Positions 9,285-17,296 of a stretch of 64,000 bases of DNA are shown piece after piece; position 1 is the first letter of the stretch; every line of letters starts with the position of its first letter. Made by a program: the position numbers and the translations under genes. The notes below the pieces were generated by a model, which searched no databases, had not been told where the DNA came from, and was given only the letters and a program-made list of their open reading frames with translations. Source of the DNA: Nocardiopsis gilva YIM 90087 (GTDB lineage: Bacteria > Actinomycetota > Actinomycetes > Streptosporangiales > Streptosporangiaceae); NCBI RefSeq assembly GCF_002263495.1, contig NZ_CP022753.1, positions 5,422,312-5,486,311 of the forward strand. Direction: 5' to 3'.

Positions 9285-9440
9285 TGAGATCTCCCTCACA
9301 TTTAGACGCGCTCGGCGCTAAGTAGATCACGTTCTCGTTTTGTCGCGCAAGACATGTCACCGTGGGTTTTGGCATCTAGAATTGGTTTCTCTTGCTCGCC
9401 CACTTCACACCGTTAACGGTGTTCACAACCAGGAGGCCAC
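9285..9440. promoter_or_regulatory. Divergent promoter region of the steroid block with a 16-bp palindrome
   Basis: This 156-nt AT-richer gap separates leftward fadD from rightward echA19. A perfect palindrome ACACCGTTAACGGTGT lies at 9407-9422, 18 nt before the echA19 ATG, and AGGAGG at 9431-9436 is its ribosome site. Two degenerate matches to the KstR-type motif TNNAACNNGTTNNA occur at 9323-9336 and 9377-9390, each with two mismatches. Either element could control both transcription units; binding is inferred. Confidence 0.5.
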
Positions 9441-10253
9441 ATGGCCGAGCTTCTCCACGTTTCAACCCCGCACTGCCATGTGATAAAAGACGGCTCCATC
9501 GTGACGGTGACGATGCACCGCCCGGAGGCCCGCAACGCGCTCTCGACCGACATGCTCGTCGGACTGGCCGACGCCTTCGGCTACATCGATTCCGAGCCCC
9601 AGGTGCGCGTGGGCATCCTGACCGGCGCGGACGGCGCGTTCTGTTCCGGCGCCGACCTCAAGGCCATGGGCACCCCCTCGGAGGACCCCCGGGTGCGGCG
9701 GCGGGCGGCCGAGATCGAGGACTTCCACTGGAAGGGGCTGCTCCGGCAGGCGCGGCCGAGCAAGCCCCTGGTGGCCGCTGTGGAGGGGCCCGCTGTGGCG
9801 GGCGGAACGGAGCTGGTCGCGGGTACCGACATCCGCATCGCGGCGCGCGGCGCGACGTTCGGCCTGTACGAGGCGCGGCGCGGGCTGTTCCCCATGGGCG
9901 GCTGCGCCGTCCGCCTCGCCCGGCAGATCCCCTACACGCACGCCATGGACATGCTGCTCACCGGGCGCTCCTACACCGCGCGCGAGGCCGCCGACATCGG
10001 GTTGGTCACCCGGGTCGTCCCCGATGGCGCCGCGATGGACGCCGCCCGGACGGCCGCCGAGGCGATCGCCGCCTGCGGGCCGCTGGCCGTGCAGGCGATC
10101 CTGCGGGTCCACCGCGAGACCGAGGGGATGGCCGAGGAGGAGGCGCTGCGGGTCTCCGACCGGGTCGGCTGGCAGGTGATGGCGTCGGACGACGCCAAGG
10201 AGGGCGCGCGGGCGTTCGCGGAGAAGCGCGCCGCACGGTTCACCGGAACGTGA
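9441..10253 (+). CDS. echA19: EchA19-like steroid enoyl-CoA hydratase
   Basis: 270-residue crotonase. The oxyanion-hole segments are CSGADLKAMG and VEGPAVAGGTELVAGTDIRIA, the catalytic glutamate lies in YEARRGLFPMGGCAVRL, and the C-terminus has GPLAVQAILR and SDDAKEGARAFAEKRA. These blocks follow M. tuberculosis EchA19, which hydrates the C24 side-chain enoyl-CoA of cholesterol. ATG 9441 sits five bases after AGGAGG. It diverges from the ligase-thiolase-P450 operon, mirroring the fadD19/echA19 arrangement in mycobacteria. Cytoplasmic. Family assignment is firm; sterol specificity is inferred from motif similarity and context. Confidence 0.85.
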   Translation: MAELLHVSTPHCHVIKDGSIVTVTMHRPEARNALSTDMLVGLADAFGYIDSEPQVRVGILTGADGAFCSGADLKAMGTPSEDPRVRRRAAEIEDFHWKGLLRQARPSKPLVAAVEGPAVAGGTELVAGTDIRIAARGATFGLYEARRGLFPMGGCAVRLARQIPYTHAMDMLLTGRSYTAREAADIGLVTRVVPDGAAMDAARTAAEAIAACGPLAVQAILRVHRETEGMAEEEALRVSDRVGWQVMASDDAKEGARAFAEKRAARFTGT

Positions 10254-10280
10254 GGCGCGCCGCGCCCCGCGGCTTGGCGG

Positions 10281-11411
10281 TCACTCGGGGATGGTCGGCG
10301 GGTGGGTGTGGGCCCCGTCCTGCGCGCGCGGAGCGGAGTAGCGCACCAGTTTCCTGGGCAGCCCGCCGGAGACGGCACCGCGGGTGACCACTCGCGCCCC
10401 GGCGATCAGGTCGAACAGGCCCGTCTGGTCGCGGCGCGTCATGGCCGGGAGGCCGTGCAGGGCCGGCACCGCGAGCGCCCACCACTGGAGGTCGAGCACG
10501 AACAGCACGGTGACGGGCGTGTAGAGCAGCGCCGAGCGCAGCAGCACCCGCCACCGCTCAGCGGGCCGTGGGCGGCCGAGCCCGGCGAGCGCGAGGTGGA
10601 CGGAGGCGCGGCCGGGCGTGCAGCGGTCGCGCCGCAGCAGAGGGAGGGCCAGCCCGAACAGCGCCGCCAGCGCGACGAGGGCGACGTCCGTCGCGGCGGC
10701 GCCCGCGTGCCGGGGCAAAGCGCCGACCGCCACCGCGAGGGCGGCCAGCGTGCCCGCGCCGAACCACCACAGCCCCAGATCGAGCCCGTGGCCGAGGACG
10801 CGGCGGGAGATCGGGGGCGGCATCATGTCGGCCGTCGCCCCGGGCCAGGGGCGGGGCAGCCACCGGACCGCGGCGATGCCGACCAGCCACCCGACGAGCA
10901 CTCCGAGGCCGCCGAGGACGACATCGTCGACGGCCGCGACCCGGTAGGCGCACGGGTAGAGTCCGAGCACCCCGGTCAGCTGCACCACCTCGACCAGCAG
11001 GGCGAGCAGGAGACCGAACGCGACGGTGACCACCGCCCCGCGCCGGTAGCGGTAGCGGGCGAGCAGGCCGACGGGCACGTAGACACCGGCGGCGAGCGCG
11101 ATGTGCGCGGCCGCGGGCCACGACACGGGTGCCGACCGGACGACGGCCAGTGGCGTGAACAGCGGGGCGGAACCGCCGCTGATGGCGCACAGGCCGTCGA
11201 CGCCGCGCGGCAGCGGATAGACCGCGTACACCGCCAGCCCGACACCGACCAGCACCGTGATGAGGGTGACCTGACCAGGCCAACCACGCATCGGCCCATA
11301 GCGCTGATGGTGGCGCGCGAAGAACAGCGCGGCGCCCAAGAGGATCCCCAGTGCGACCCCAGGAAACACGATCGCCGCCACTGTGGGATCACCCGCGAAA
11401 ATCCCTGCCAT
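10281..11411 (-). CDS. VanZ-like / RDD-like fused integral membrane protein
   Basis: 376 residues. The N-terminal half carries a VanZ-family core (LLALLVEVVQLTGVLGL followed by VDDVVLGGLGVLVGW) with about five membrane helices. The C-terminal half has RDD-like features (LDLGLWWFGAGTLAAL, RRDRCTPGRASVHLAL, RRDQTGLFDLIAGARVV) with further helices. This VanZ-RDD fusion is common in actinomycetes and has no defined biochemical role; VanZ homologues affect glycopeptide susceptibility or envelope lipids. It converges with echA19 (27-nt gap) and is transcribed alone away from the conservon. Membrane location is clear; function unknown. Confidence 0.7.
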   Translation of the reverse strand: MAGIFAGDPTVAAIVFPGVALGILLGAALFFARHHQRYGPMRGWPGQVTLITVLVGVGLAVYAVYPLPRGVDGLCAISGGSAPLFTPLAVVRSAPVSWPAAAHIALAAGVYVPVGLLARYRYRRGAVVTVAFGLLLALLVEVVQLTGVLGLYPCAYRVAAVDDVVLGGLGVLVGWLVGIAAVRWLPRPWPGATADMMPPPISRRVLGHGLDLGLWWFGAGTLAALAVAVGALPRHAGAAATDVALVALAALFGLALPLLRRDRCTPGRASVHLALAGLGRPRPAERWRVLLRSALLYTPVTVLFVLDLQWWALAVPALHGLPAMTRRDQTGLFDLIAGARVVTRGAVSGGLPRKLVRYSAPRAQDGAHTHPPTIPE

Positions 11412-11832
11412 AAGTACCTCAGGCTAGCGGCCGCGGCCTCATTGCGCAGCGAAAACGTGGATCCCACGGTAACCGTCGCAGCGCCCAACAGACCGGACGA
11501 ACCGCCACACAGGCGACGCATTCGGTAACTTTTTGATAATCCTTCTGCTGTCCCGCGAACCACTCCACACCCCAACGCACACGCATACTCAGGACGAACG
11601 CCCTGGTTAGGACCAAAGTCCCAGCTCGGTACTCCCGTCACCAACCGACTGCATACCGCAACCTCCACGAAAACAGTTGATCTCGGGCGAGATACGATCC
11701 CCTCGCCGACCCCTAGAGCAATGGCTTTTTCACCGGCGCACCCCTGATCCCCGGTGCCGTCGCGCGGTAGATCCCCGACAGACGACGAGTGTCCCCGGCC
11801 CGGTGCGCCCGTCTCCGGGCCATAGGAGAGCA
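11412..11832. promoter_or_regulatory. 421-nt divergent region upstream of the conservon
   Basis: No gene seen. It separates the leftward VanZ-RDD gene from rightward cvnA and should hold both promoters. A short GTTGATCTCGGG stretch with a small ATCTCG/CGAGAT stem occurs at about 11676-11693, resembling one end of the GTTGATCTCGG palindromes found elsewhere in the window but without the matching far arm. TAGGAGAG just before GTG 11833 is the cvnA ribosome site. Confidence 0.4.
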
Positions 11833-14670
11833 GTGCAGGCAGCAAAAGAACAGCGAGTCACCGGCATCGGCACTCGCCTCCGCAAAATCGTCCTGGCCCC
11901 CACGGCGGCCCTCATCGCGCTGTGGCTGGTGGTGACCGGCTATCTCGGCTACAGCGCCGTTCTCCAGTACGCCCTCGTCCAAGGGAACCGGGAGCTGCTG
12001 ACCCCGTCGGCGGTCGCGCTCACCGCGGTCATGGACGAGCGATCGGCCACGATCGCCTTCCTGGAGGACCCGGACGGGCAGCGCGACGCGCTGCGCAAGG
12101 CGCGCGCCACCTCCGACGAGCACATGAGCACCTTCCTTGACAAGTTCAAGGATGTCCTGCCCTACTCGCCCGAGCGCGTCCAGGAGCGCCTCCACGACCT
12201 GGACGAGCAGTTCTCCGAGATCGAGGACTTCCGCGCACACGTCGACGACGACGTGAAGAACGGGGAGGGCTCCCGTCAGTCGGTCCTGAGCTACTACAAC
12301 GACCTCTCCGAGGCCGGGGCCGACCTGTTCGAGGAGGTCGGGCGCACCGGGCACGCCGCCGAGACCATCGGTCCGGGCATGACCGCCGTCTACACCTTCC
12401 GCGTGGTCGACACCCTCGGGCAGGCCGACGCCCAGCTCGCCCGCGGCATGGCCACCGGCGAGCTCTCCCGGGAGGACCAGGTGGAGTTCACCCGGCTCGT
12501 CGGTTCCTACCGCGGCACGGTCGAGGCGCTCCACGAGTACTACGGGCCCGAGACCGGTCAGAAGCTGCGGGAGCTACAGAAGAGCGACGAGTGGGCGAAG
12601 CTGGAGAAGCTGGAGAACGAGATCTCCGACCGCCCCATCGGCACCACGACGGACCCGATCACCGGAGAGACCAGCCAGGACCTGTCCATGCCGGTGGACG
12701 CCGAGGAGTGGCAGGCGGCCTATGCCCCGGTGAAGTCGACCCTCACCGACATCGGCGCCGAGCAGTCCCTGCAGACATCGGAGATCCAGGAGGGCGTGGC
12801 GGTTCGGGCCATCAGCTACGCCGTCGGGGGCAGCATCGGCATCGCCGTGCTGTCGATCCTGGCGTTCGGCTACGCGCGCCGGGCCGCGGAAAGCCTGATT
12901 GACCGGCTCAACGGGCTCCGCGACGACACGCGCGACCTCTCCGAGGTCAAGCTGCCCACGATCATGGAGCGGCTCGGTCGGCACGAACCCGTGGACCTCG
13001 ACTCCGAGCTGCCCGACCTGATCTCGCGCCAGGAGGGCGACGAGATCGGGCAGGTCGCCCGCTCGTTCGACACCGCCCAGCGCACCGCCGTCCAGGCCGC
13101 GGTGCGCCAGGCCGAGCTGCGCCAGGGCATCAACCGGGTGTTCCTCAACATCGCGCACCGCAGCCAGACGCTGGTCCACCGGCAGCTGCGCCTGCTCGAC
13201 AAGATGGAGCACGAGCAGGAGGACCCGGAGCACCTCACCGAGCTGTTCAAGCTGGACCACCTGGCCACGCGCGCGCGGCGCAACGCCGAGAACCTGCTGA
13301 TCCTCGGCGGTGAGACGCCGGGCCGCACCTGGCACCGCCCGATGCCACTGATCGACGTCCTGCGCGGGGCGATCTCGGAATCCGGCGACTACACCCGCGT
13401 GGAACGGCAGCACATCGCGCGGGTCCAGCTCAAGGGCCCGGCCGTCGCCGACGTCATCCACCTCGTCGCCGAGCTGGTCGACAACGCCACGACCTTCTCC
13501 CCGCCGCACACCCAGGTCCGCCTCAGCAGCGACCAGGTGCCCAACGGTGTCGTGGTCGAGATCGAGGACCGCGGCCTGGGCATGCGCGAGGACGAGTTCG
13601 AGGCCGCCAACGAGCTCCTGGCCCACCCGCCGGAGTTCGACGTCATGCGGCTCAACGAGAAGATGCGCCTGGGCCTGTTCGTCGTCTCGCGCCTGGCGCA
13701 CCGCCACGACATCAAGGTCCAGCTGCGTTCGTCGCCCTACGGAGGCGTGCAGGCGATCGTCCTGCTGCCCACGGCCGTCATCGCCGGCGACCCGCTCGCC
13801 CTGCCCCAGGGGGTCGAGGACACCGGGGAGCAGCGGATCATCCCCGCGAGGGAGGAGTCCCCCGAGCAGGACGGCACCGCCGAATCCGGTGGCGGGCTGC
13901 GCCGCTGCACGGACGGCAACGACGGCAGCGGCACCGCAGGCGACGACACCCCCCCTTCCAGCGGTGGACTGCGCCGCTGCACCGACGGCAACGACGGCAG
14001 CGGCACCGCAGGCGACGACACCCCCCCTTCCAGCGGTGGACTGCGCCGCTGCACCGACGGCAACGACGGCAGCGGCACGGCCGGCTTCTCGGCCATCGGG
14101 CCGACGCACAGCGTGAACGGCACGAAGGAGAAGGACCCCGCACTGGCCCCGGGGGCGCTCACCGGCGATGTGCTGGCGAGCACCCCGACCCCGCCCTCTT
14201 CTTCGTCCGACACCGGCGCGCGCCCGTCGCTGCCCCGGCGCGAGCTGCGACCCGGTGTGTGGAAGGGCGCCGACGAGCTGCGCCAGCACTCGCAGGACCG
14301 CCCGAAGCCGCCGACGCTGCCGCGTCGTCGCGAGGCGGCCCCCAACGACGTGTCACCGGTATCCCCCGCTCCGGTCGACGCCTCGGCACCGACCGACACG
14401 CCTACGGCTTCTGAGGAGGGATCGGCCACGACGAACGACGGACGCCCGACGCTGCCCCGACGCACCCCCCAGGTGAATCTGGCCCCGCAGCTCTCCGAGG
14501 AACCCGAGGCGACCCCCACACCCGACAGCTCCAGCCCCCAGCAGGATGAGGACCGCTCGACGCGGCTGCGCCGCAACATGGCCGCATTCCAGCAGGGCAC
14601 CGAACGAGGTCGGCTCGAGGCGAAACAGCGCCAGAACGACAGCGAGAGCGAGAAGGACTCCCGATCTTGA
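11833..14670 (+). CDS. cvnA: Conservon sensor kinase CvnA with nitrate-sensing-type (NIT) domain
   Basis: About 945 residues from GTG 11833 (TAGGAGAG upstream). One membrane helix near 20-42, an extracytoplasmic helical NIT-type sensor domain to about 320, a second helix near 325-348, then a HAMP-like region and a HATPase (N-box AELVDNATTFSPP near 542, G1 box IEDRGLGM near 576). The segment NIAHRSQTLVHRQLRLLDKM occupies the dimerisation position. The last 300 residues are low-complexity, rich in Pro, Ser, Thr and Asp with repeated LPRR motifs, and include a 24-residue tandem repeat. It is the first gene of a cvnABCD conservon, a Streptomyces-type membrane complex resembling eukaryotic G-protein-coupled signalling. 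Ligand unknown. Confidence 0.88.
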   Translation: MQAAKEQRVTGIGTRLRKIVLAPTAALIALWLVVTGYLGYSAVLQYALVQGNRELLTPSAVALTAVMDERSATIAFLEDPDGQRDALRKARATSDEHMSTFLDKFKDVLPYSPERVQERLHDLDEQFSEIEDFRAHVDDDVKNGEGSRQSVLSYYNDLSEAGADLFEEVGRTGHAAETIGPGMTAVYTFRVVDTLGQADAQLARGMATGELSREDQVEFTRLVGSYRGTVEALHEYYGPETGQKLRELQKSDEWAKLEKLENEISDRPIGTTTDPITGETSQDLSMPVDAEEWQAAYAPVKSTLTDIGAEQSLQTSEIQEGVAVRAISYAVGGSIGIAVLSILAFGYARRAAESLIDRLNGLRDDTRDLSEVKLPTIMERLGRHEPVDLDSELPDLISRQEGDEIGQVARSFDTAQRTAVQAAVRQAELRQGINRVFLNIAHRSQTLVHRQLRLLDKMEHEQEDPEHLTELFKLDHLATRARRNAENLLILGGETPGRTWHRPMPLIDVLRGAISESGDYTRVERQHIARVQLKGPAVADVIHLVAELVDNATTFSPPHTQVRLSSDQVPNGVVVEIEDRGLGMREDEFEAANELLAHPPEFDVMRLNEKMRLGLFVVSRLAHRHDIKVQLRSSPYGGVQAIVLLPTAVIAGDPLALPQGVEDTGEQRIIPAREESPEQDGTAESGGGLRRCTDGNDGSGTAGDDTPPSSGGLRRCTDGNDGSGTAGDDTPPSSGGLRRCTDGNDGSGTAGFSAIGPTHSVNGTKEKDPALAPGALTGDVLASTPTPPSSSSDTGARPSLPRRELRPGVWKGADELRQHSQDRPKPPTLPRRREAAPNDVSPVSPAPVDASAPTDTPTASEEGSATTNDGRPTLPRRTPQVNLAPQLSEEPEATPTPDSSSPQQDEDRSTRLRRNMAAFQQGTERGRLEAKQRQNDSESEKDSRS
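13888..14090 (+). repeat. 72-bp tandem repeat inside cvnA (about 2.8 copies)
   Basis: The unit encodes 24 residues beginning GGLRRCTDGNDGSGTAGD and ending DTPPSS; the CTGCGCCGCTGC core recurs at 13897, 13969 and 14041. Copies are nearly identical at the DNA level and each junction holds a run of seven C. The period keeps the reading frame, so copy number can change without a frameshift. It lies in the disordered tail after the kinase domain. Confidence 0.9.
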
Positions 14671-15116
14671 CCAACAACGCCGCAATGGACCTGAACTGGC
14701 TGCTGGACGAGCTCGTCGAGCGGGCCGCCGGTGCCAAGTACGCCATCGTCCTGTCCGCCGACGGCCTGCTGATCGGCCGCTCCCAGGAGCTGAGCAAGGA
14801 CGACGCCGAACAGCTCTCCGCCGTGGCCTCGGCGTTCCAGAGCCTGGCCCGCGGCACCGGCCGCCAGTTCCGCGGCGGACAGGTGTTGCAGACCGTCGTG
14901 GAGATGGAGCACGCCTACCTGTTCGTCACCGGCGCCGGGAGCGGCGCCTGCCTCGCGGTTATCGCCGACGAGGGATCCGACGTCGGCCTCATCGCCTACG
15001 AGATGAACGTCCTGGTGGAGCAGGCCGGGAGGTTCCTCAACGCCGCTCCCCGCGAGAACGGCGGCACCGGCGAGACGTCGACTGTCGGCGGAGCCGCCGA
15101 GAATGCCACCGGTTGA
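14667..15116 (+). CDS. cvnB: Conservon roadblock/LC7 protein CvnB
   Basis: About 149 residues of the roadblock/LC7 (MglB-like) fold: LNWLLDELVERAAGAKYAIV, LSADGLLIG, LSAVASAFQSLARGTG and a C-terminal YEMNVLVEQAG helix. The likely start is TTG 14667 overlapping the cvnA stop (TTGA) with AAGGA upstream; ATG 14685 (MDLNWLL) is the alternative. Roadblock proteins modulate small GTPases, here probably CvnD. Residues after 130 are Gly/Thr-rich tail. Encoded between the kinase and the DUF742 protein in the standard conservon order, so translationally coupled to cvnA. Confidence 0.88.
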   Translation: MTNNAAMDLNWLLDELVERAAGAKYAIVLSADGLLIGRSQELSKDDAEQLSAVASAFQSLARGTGRQFRGGQVLQTVVEMEHAYLFVTGAGSGACLAVIADEGSDVGLIAYEMNVLVEQAGRFLNAAPRENGGTGETSTVGGAAENATG

Positions 15117-15130
15117 GGCGGAGGTGAGCC

Positions 15131-15502
15131 ATGTCAGATCACAATGAGGAGCACGAGGCGGACTCGGTCGGTCCGCTGGTACGCCCCTATGTCATCGCAC
15201 AGGGGCGGCAGCGCTCCGACACCGTCAAGTTGGACATGGTCAGCGTGGTCATCGCGGCCCGTGCCGAGGTCGACGAGATGTCCCTCGAACCCGAGCAGGT
15301 GCGGATCCTGGAATTCTGCCGCCGCCCGCAGTCCGTGGCGGAGGTGTCCTCGCACCTGGGCCTTCCGATCGCGGTGACCAAGGTTCTGATCGGCGACCTC
15401 ATCGGCCGGGGCTATGTCCTGGCTCGCGCCCCCTACACAACCGAGAGCCCGGTCAGCCGGGACGTACTCCAGGCGGTACTCGATGGCATCCAACGACTCT
15501 GA
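15131..15502 (+). CDS. cvnC: Conservon DUF742 protein CvnC
   Basis: 123 residues with the DUF742 pattern: GPLVRPYVIAQGR, LEPEQVRILEFCRRPQSVAE, VSSHLGLPIAVTKVLIGDLI and a C-terminal DVLQAVLDGIQRL. It is predicted to form a winged-helix-like fold and is found almost only in actinobacterial conservons, where it associates with CvnD and the kinase; its direct function is unknown. ATG 15131 follows GGAGGTGAGCC. Its 3' end overlaps the start of cvnD by 20 nt, indicating coupled translation. Confidence 0.88.
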   Translation: MSDHNEEHEADSVGPLVRPYVIAQGRQRSDTVKLDMVSVVIAARAEVDEMSLEPEQVRILEFCRRPQSVAEVSSHLGLPIAVTKVLIGDLIGRGYVLARAPYTTESPVSRDVLQAVLDGIQRL

Positions 15503-16070
15503 CCGCGCGGCGGAGCACATCCCCTCCGCGATCAAGATCCTCGTCGCAGGCGGTTTCGGAGCCGGTAAGACCACCCTCGTCGGTTCGGTCAGCGAGGTGA
15601 CCCCGCTCAACACCGAGGAGGTGATGACCGAGGCGAGCCTCGGCGTGGACGACCTCGCCGGGGTGGAGGCGAAGACCACCACCACGGTCGCGCTCGACTT
15701 CGGCCGGATCACCATCTCCGACCAGCTCGTGCTGTACCTGTTCGGCACCCCGGGCCAGGAGCGCTTCTGGTTCATGTGGGAGGAGCTGGCGGTCGGCGCG
15801 CTGGGGGCGGTGGTCATCGCCGACACCCGGCGGCTGGAGACCTGCTTCGCCGCGGTCGACTTCTTCGAGCGGCGCGGGCTGCCGTTCGTGGTCGCGGTGA
15901 ACTGCTTCGAGGGGGCGCACCGCTACGACGTGGACGAGGTCGCCGCCGCGCTCAACATCCCCTCCGGCATTCCCGTTGTCCTGTGCGACGTGCGTGAGCG
16001 CGAATCGAGCAAGGAGGTCCTGCTGACGCTCGTGCGGCACGTCGCCGAGAGCATGGCCATGCCGGTGTAG
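15483..16070 (+). CDS. cvnD: Conservon small GTPase CvnD
   Basis: 195-residue Ras-like GTPase. Walker A is GGFGAGKTT (residues 23-31), G3 is GTPGQERF, and the usual NKxD base-recognition motif is replaced by VNCFEGAHRY, as is typical of CvnD/MglA-like conservon GTPases. It probably cycles on the cytoplasmic membrane face with the CvnB roadblock regulator and CvnA. The start ATG 15483 lies inside cvnC. A hairpin with GTCACA/TGTGAC arms follows the stop near 16080-16100 and may end the operon. Conservon GTPases influence development and secondary metabolism in Streptomyces; the role here is not known. Confidence 0.9.
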   Translation: MASNDSDRAAEHIPSAIKILVAGGFGAGKTTLVGSVSEVTPLNTEEVMTEASLGVDDLAGVEAKTTTTVALDFGRITISDQLVLYLFGTPGQERFWFMWEELAVGALGAVVIADTRRLETCFAAVDFFERRGLPFVVAVNCFEGAHRYDVDEVAAALNIPSGIPVVLCDVRERESSKEVLLTLVRHVAESMAMPV

Positions 16071-16167
16071 GACCTCCCAGGTCACACGGCTCCCTGTGAC
16101 AACCGGGTTCCACAGGGTCGCACCCGGCTGGCCGCACCGTTTTCCACCGTCTTACTCTTGCGATGAG

Positions 16168-16206
16168 TAGGTGGTGGCGTGCACTTTCCGTGCATTCCAC
16201 CACCTA
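16168..16206 (+). repeat. Hairpin in the leader of the MpaB-type gene
   Basis: Left arm TAGGTGGTGGCGTGCA (16168-16183) and right arm TGCATTCCACCACCTA (16191-16206) pair with a two-base internal mismatch and a 7-nt loop. It ends 35 nt before ATG 16242, so it may be a leader structure or operator rather than only a terminator for cvnD. Confidence 0.55.
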
Positions 16207-16241
16207 TCCCCCACAACAACGGCGGAATCGGAAGAGTTCGC

Positions 16242-17195
16242 ATGAAACGGTACGACTGGTACGACGAGATCCACCGGCTGGACGCGGAAGCCGACTGTCG
16301 GCGGATCACCCAGATCCTCGCCTGGCATGAGTTTCCGTGGGACATCACCCAGGCCCTGGGGCTGGCCCTGTACCGCACCTACGCTGTCCCCAGCATCGGC
16401 GGTCTGCTCGACCGCACCCGCGAATTCACCACCCGAACCCAGTACCGCTACGACGACACCGCGCTGCTGCTCGGCGCGATGCTGCACCACGGCTTCGAGC
16501 CGGGCGAGGGGCGCGACGCGCTGCGTCGGATGAACCAGATGCACCGCTCCTTCGACATCTGCAACGACGACTACCGCTACGTGCTGAGCACGTTCGTGGT
16601 CATGCCGGTGATCTGGCTCAACGACCTCGGTTACGGGTGGCGCAAGCTGACCGAGCACGAGATCACCGCCGCCACCAACTACTACCGCGTGCTCGGCAGG
16701 CACATGGCGATCAAGGACATCCCGGAGACCTACGCCGAGTTCTACGAGCTCTACGACTCCTACGAGCGGGAGAACTTCGCCTACTCCGAGGGCGGGCGCG
16801 CCGTCTCCGACGCCACCCTCGACCTGATGGTGGACTTCTATCCACCGTGGCAGCGCACGGTCATCCGCCCCTTCAGCATGGCGCTCCTGGACGACCGCCT
16901 GATCCGCGCGTTCGGCTACCCGGCGCCCTCGCGATTCTGGCGCTTCGCCGCCCGCGCGGGGCTGCGGGCCCGGGCGAAGGTCGTCCGGTTCATGCCGCCG
17001 CGCGTGGAGCCCTTCCAGGAGAAGGACAGCCCGAACATCCGCAGCTACCCCCACGGCTACGACGTCAACCGCATCGGCACCTTCCCGCAGGGGTGCCCGG
17101 TCCCCCACGACCTGCTCACCACCGAGGTCCCCGGTACCGACATCCGTGTCCCCGCACCGGGACAGGAACTCGCACCGGAGCAGAAGACGACCTGA
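16242..17195 (+). CDS. MpaB-family (DUF2236, latex-clearing-like) haem oxygenase
   Basis: 317 residues fitting the oxygenase MpaB / rubber-oxygenase catalytic family: WDITQALGLALYRTYAVPSIGGLL, TRTQYRYDDTALLLGAMLHHG, SFDICNDDYRYVLSTFVVMPVIW, and YYRVLGRHMAIKDIPETY. Family members bind b-type haem through a histidine and oxygenate lipids, polyprenoids or polyketide side chains. There is no signal peptide, so the protein is probably cytoplasmic. The ATG at 16242 is preferred over an upstream in-frame ATG because the conserved region begins there. Conservons are often followed by oxygenases such as P450s, so an association with the cvn signal is plausible but unproven. Substrate unknown. Confidence 0.72.
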   Translation: MKRYDWYDEIHRLDAEADCRRITQILAWHEFPWDITQALGLALYRTYAVPSIGGLLDRTREFTTRTQYRYDDTALLLGAMLHHGFEPGEGRDALRRMNQMHRSFDICNDDYRYVLSTFVVMPVIWLNDLGYGWRKLTEHEITAATNYYRVLGRHMAIKDIPETYAEFYELYDSYERENFAYSEGGRAVSDATLDLMVDFYPPWQRTVIRPFSMALLDDRLIRAFGYPAPSRFWRFAARAGLRARAKVVRFMPPRVEPFQEKDSPNIRSYPHGYDVNRIGTFPQGCPVPHDLLTTEVPGTDIRVPAPGQELAPEQKTT

Positions 17196-17204
17196 GTCAG
17201 CAAA

Positions 17205-17266
17205 GTTGATCTCGGAGATATTGGGGTCAAAATCGCCCGTGAGACCCCAATATCTCCGAGATCAAC
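17205..17266. repeat. GTTGATCTCGG palindrome, copy 1 (likely bidirectional terminator)
   Basis: Perfect 24-bp arms at 17205-17228 and 17243-17266 around a 14-nt loop, starting GTTGATCTCGG and ending CCGAGATCAAC. It sits exactly between two convergent genes (stops at 17195 and 17297), fitting a two-way terminator. The first 21 bases of the arm are identical to copy 3 near 27522. Confidence 0.85.
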
Positions 17267-17296
17267 GGAGGGACCGGCGAGATCGGTGGGGAAACG

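Noticed and set aside
13888..14090. CRISPR-like direct repeats
   Set aside because: The copies are contiguous, in frame and without spacers; they are coding tandem repeats in cvnA.
12574..14289. Long antisense frame across cvnA
   Set aside because: It mirrors the GC-rich third positions of cvnA, lacks a ribosome site and family motifs; the kinase on the plus strand explains the DNA.
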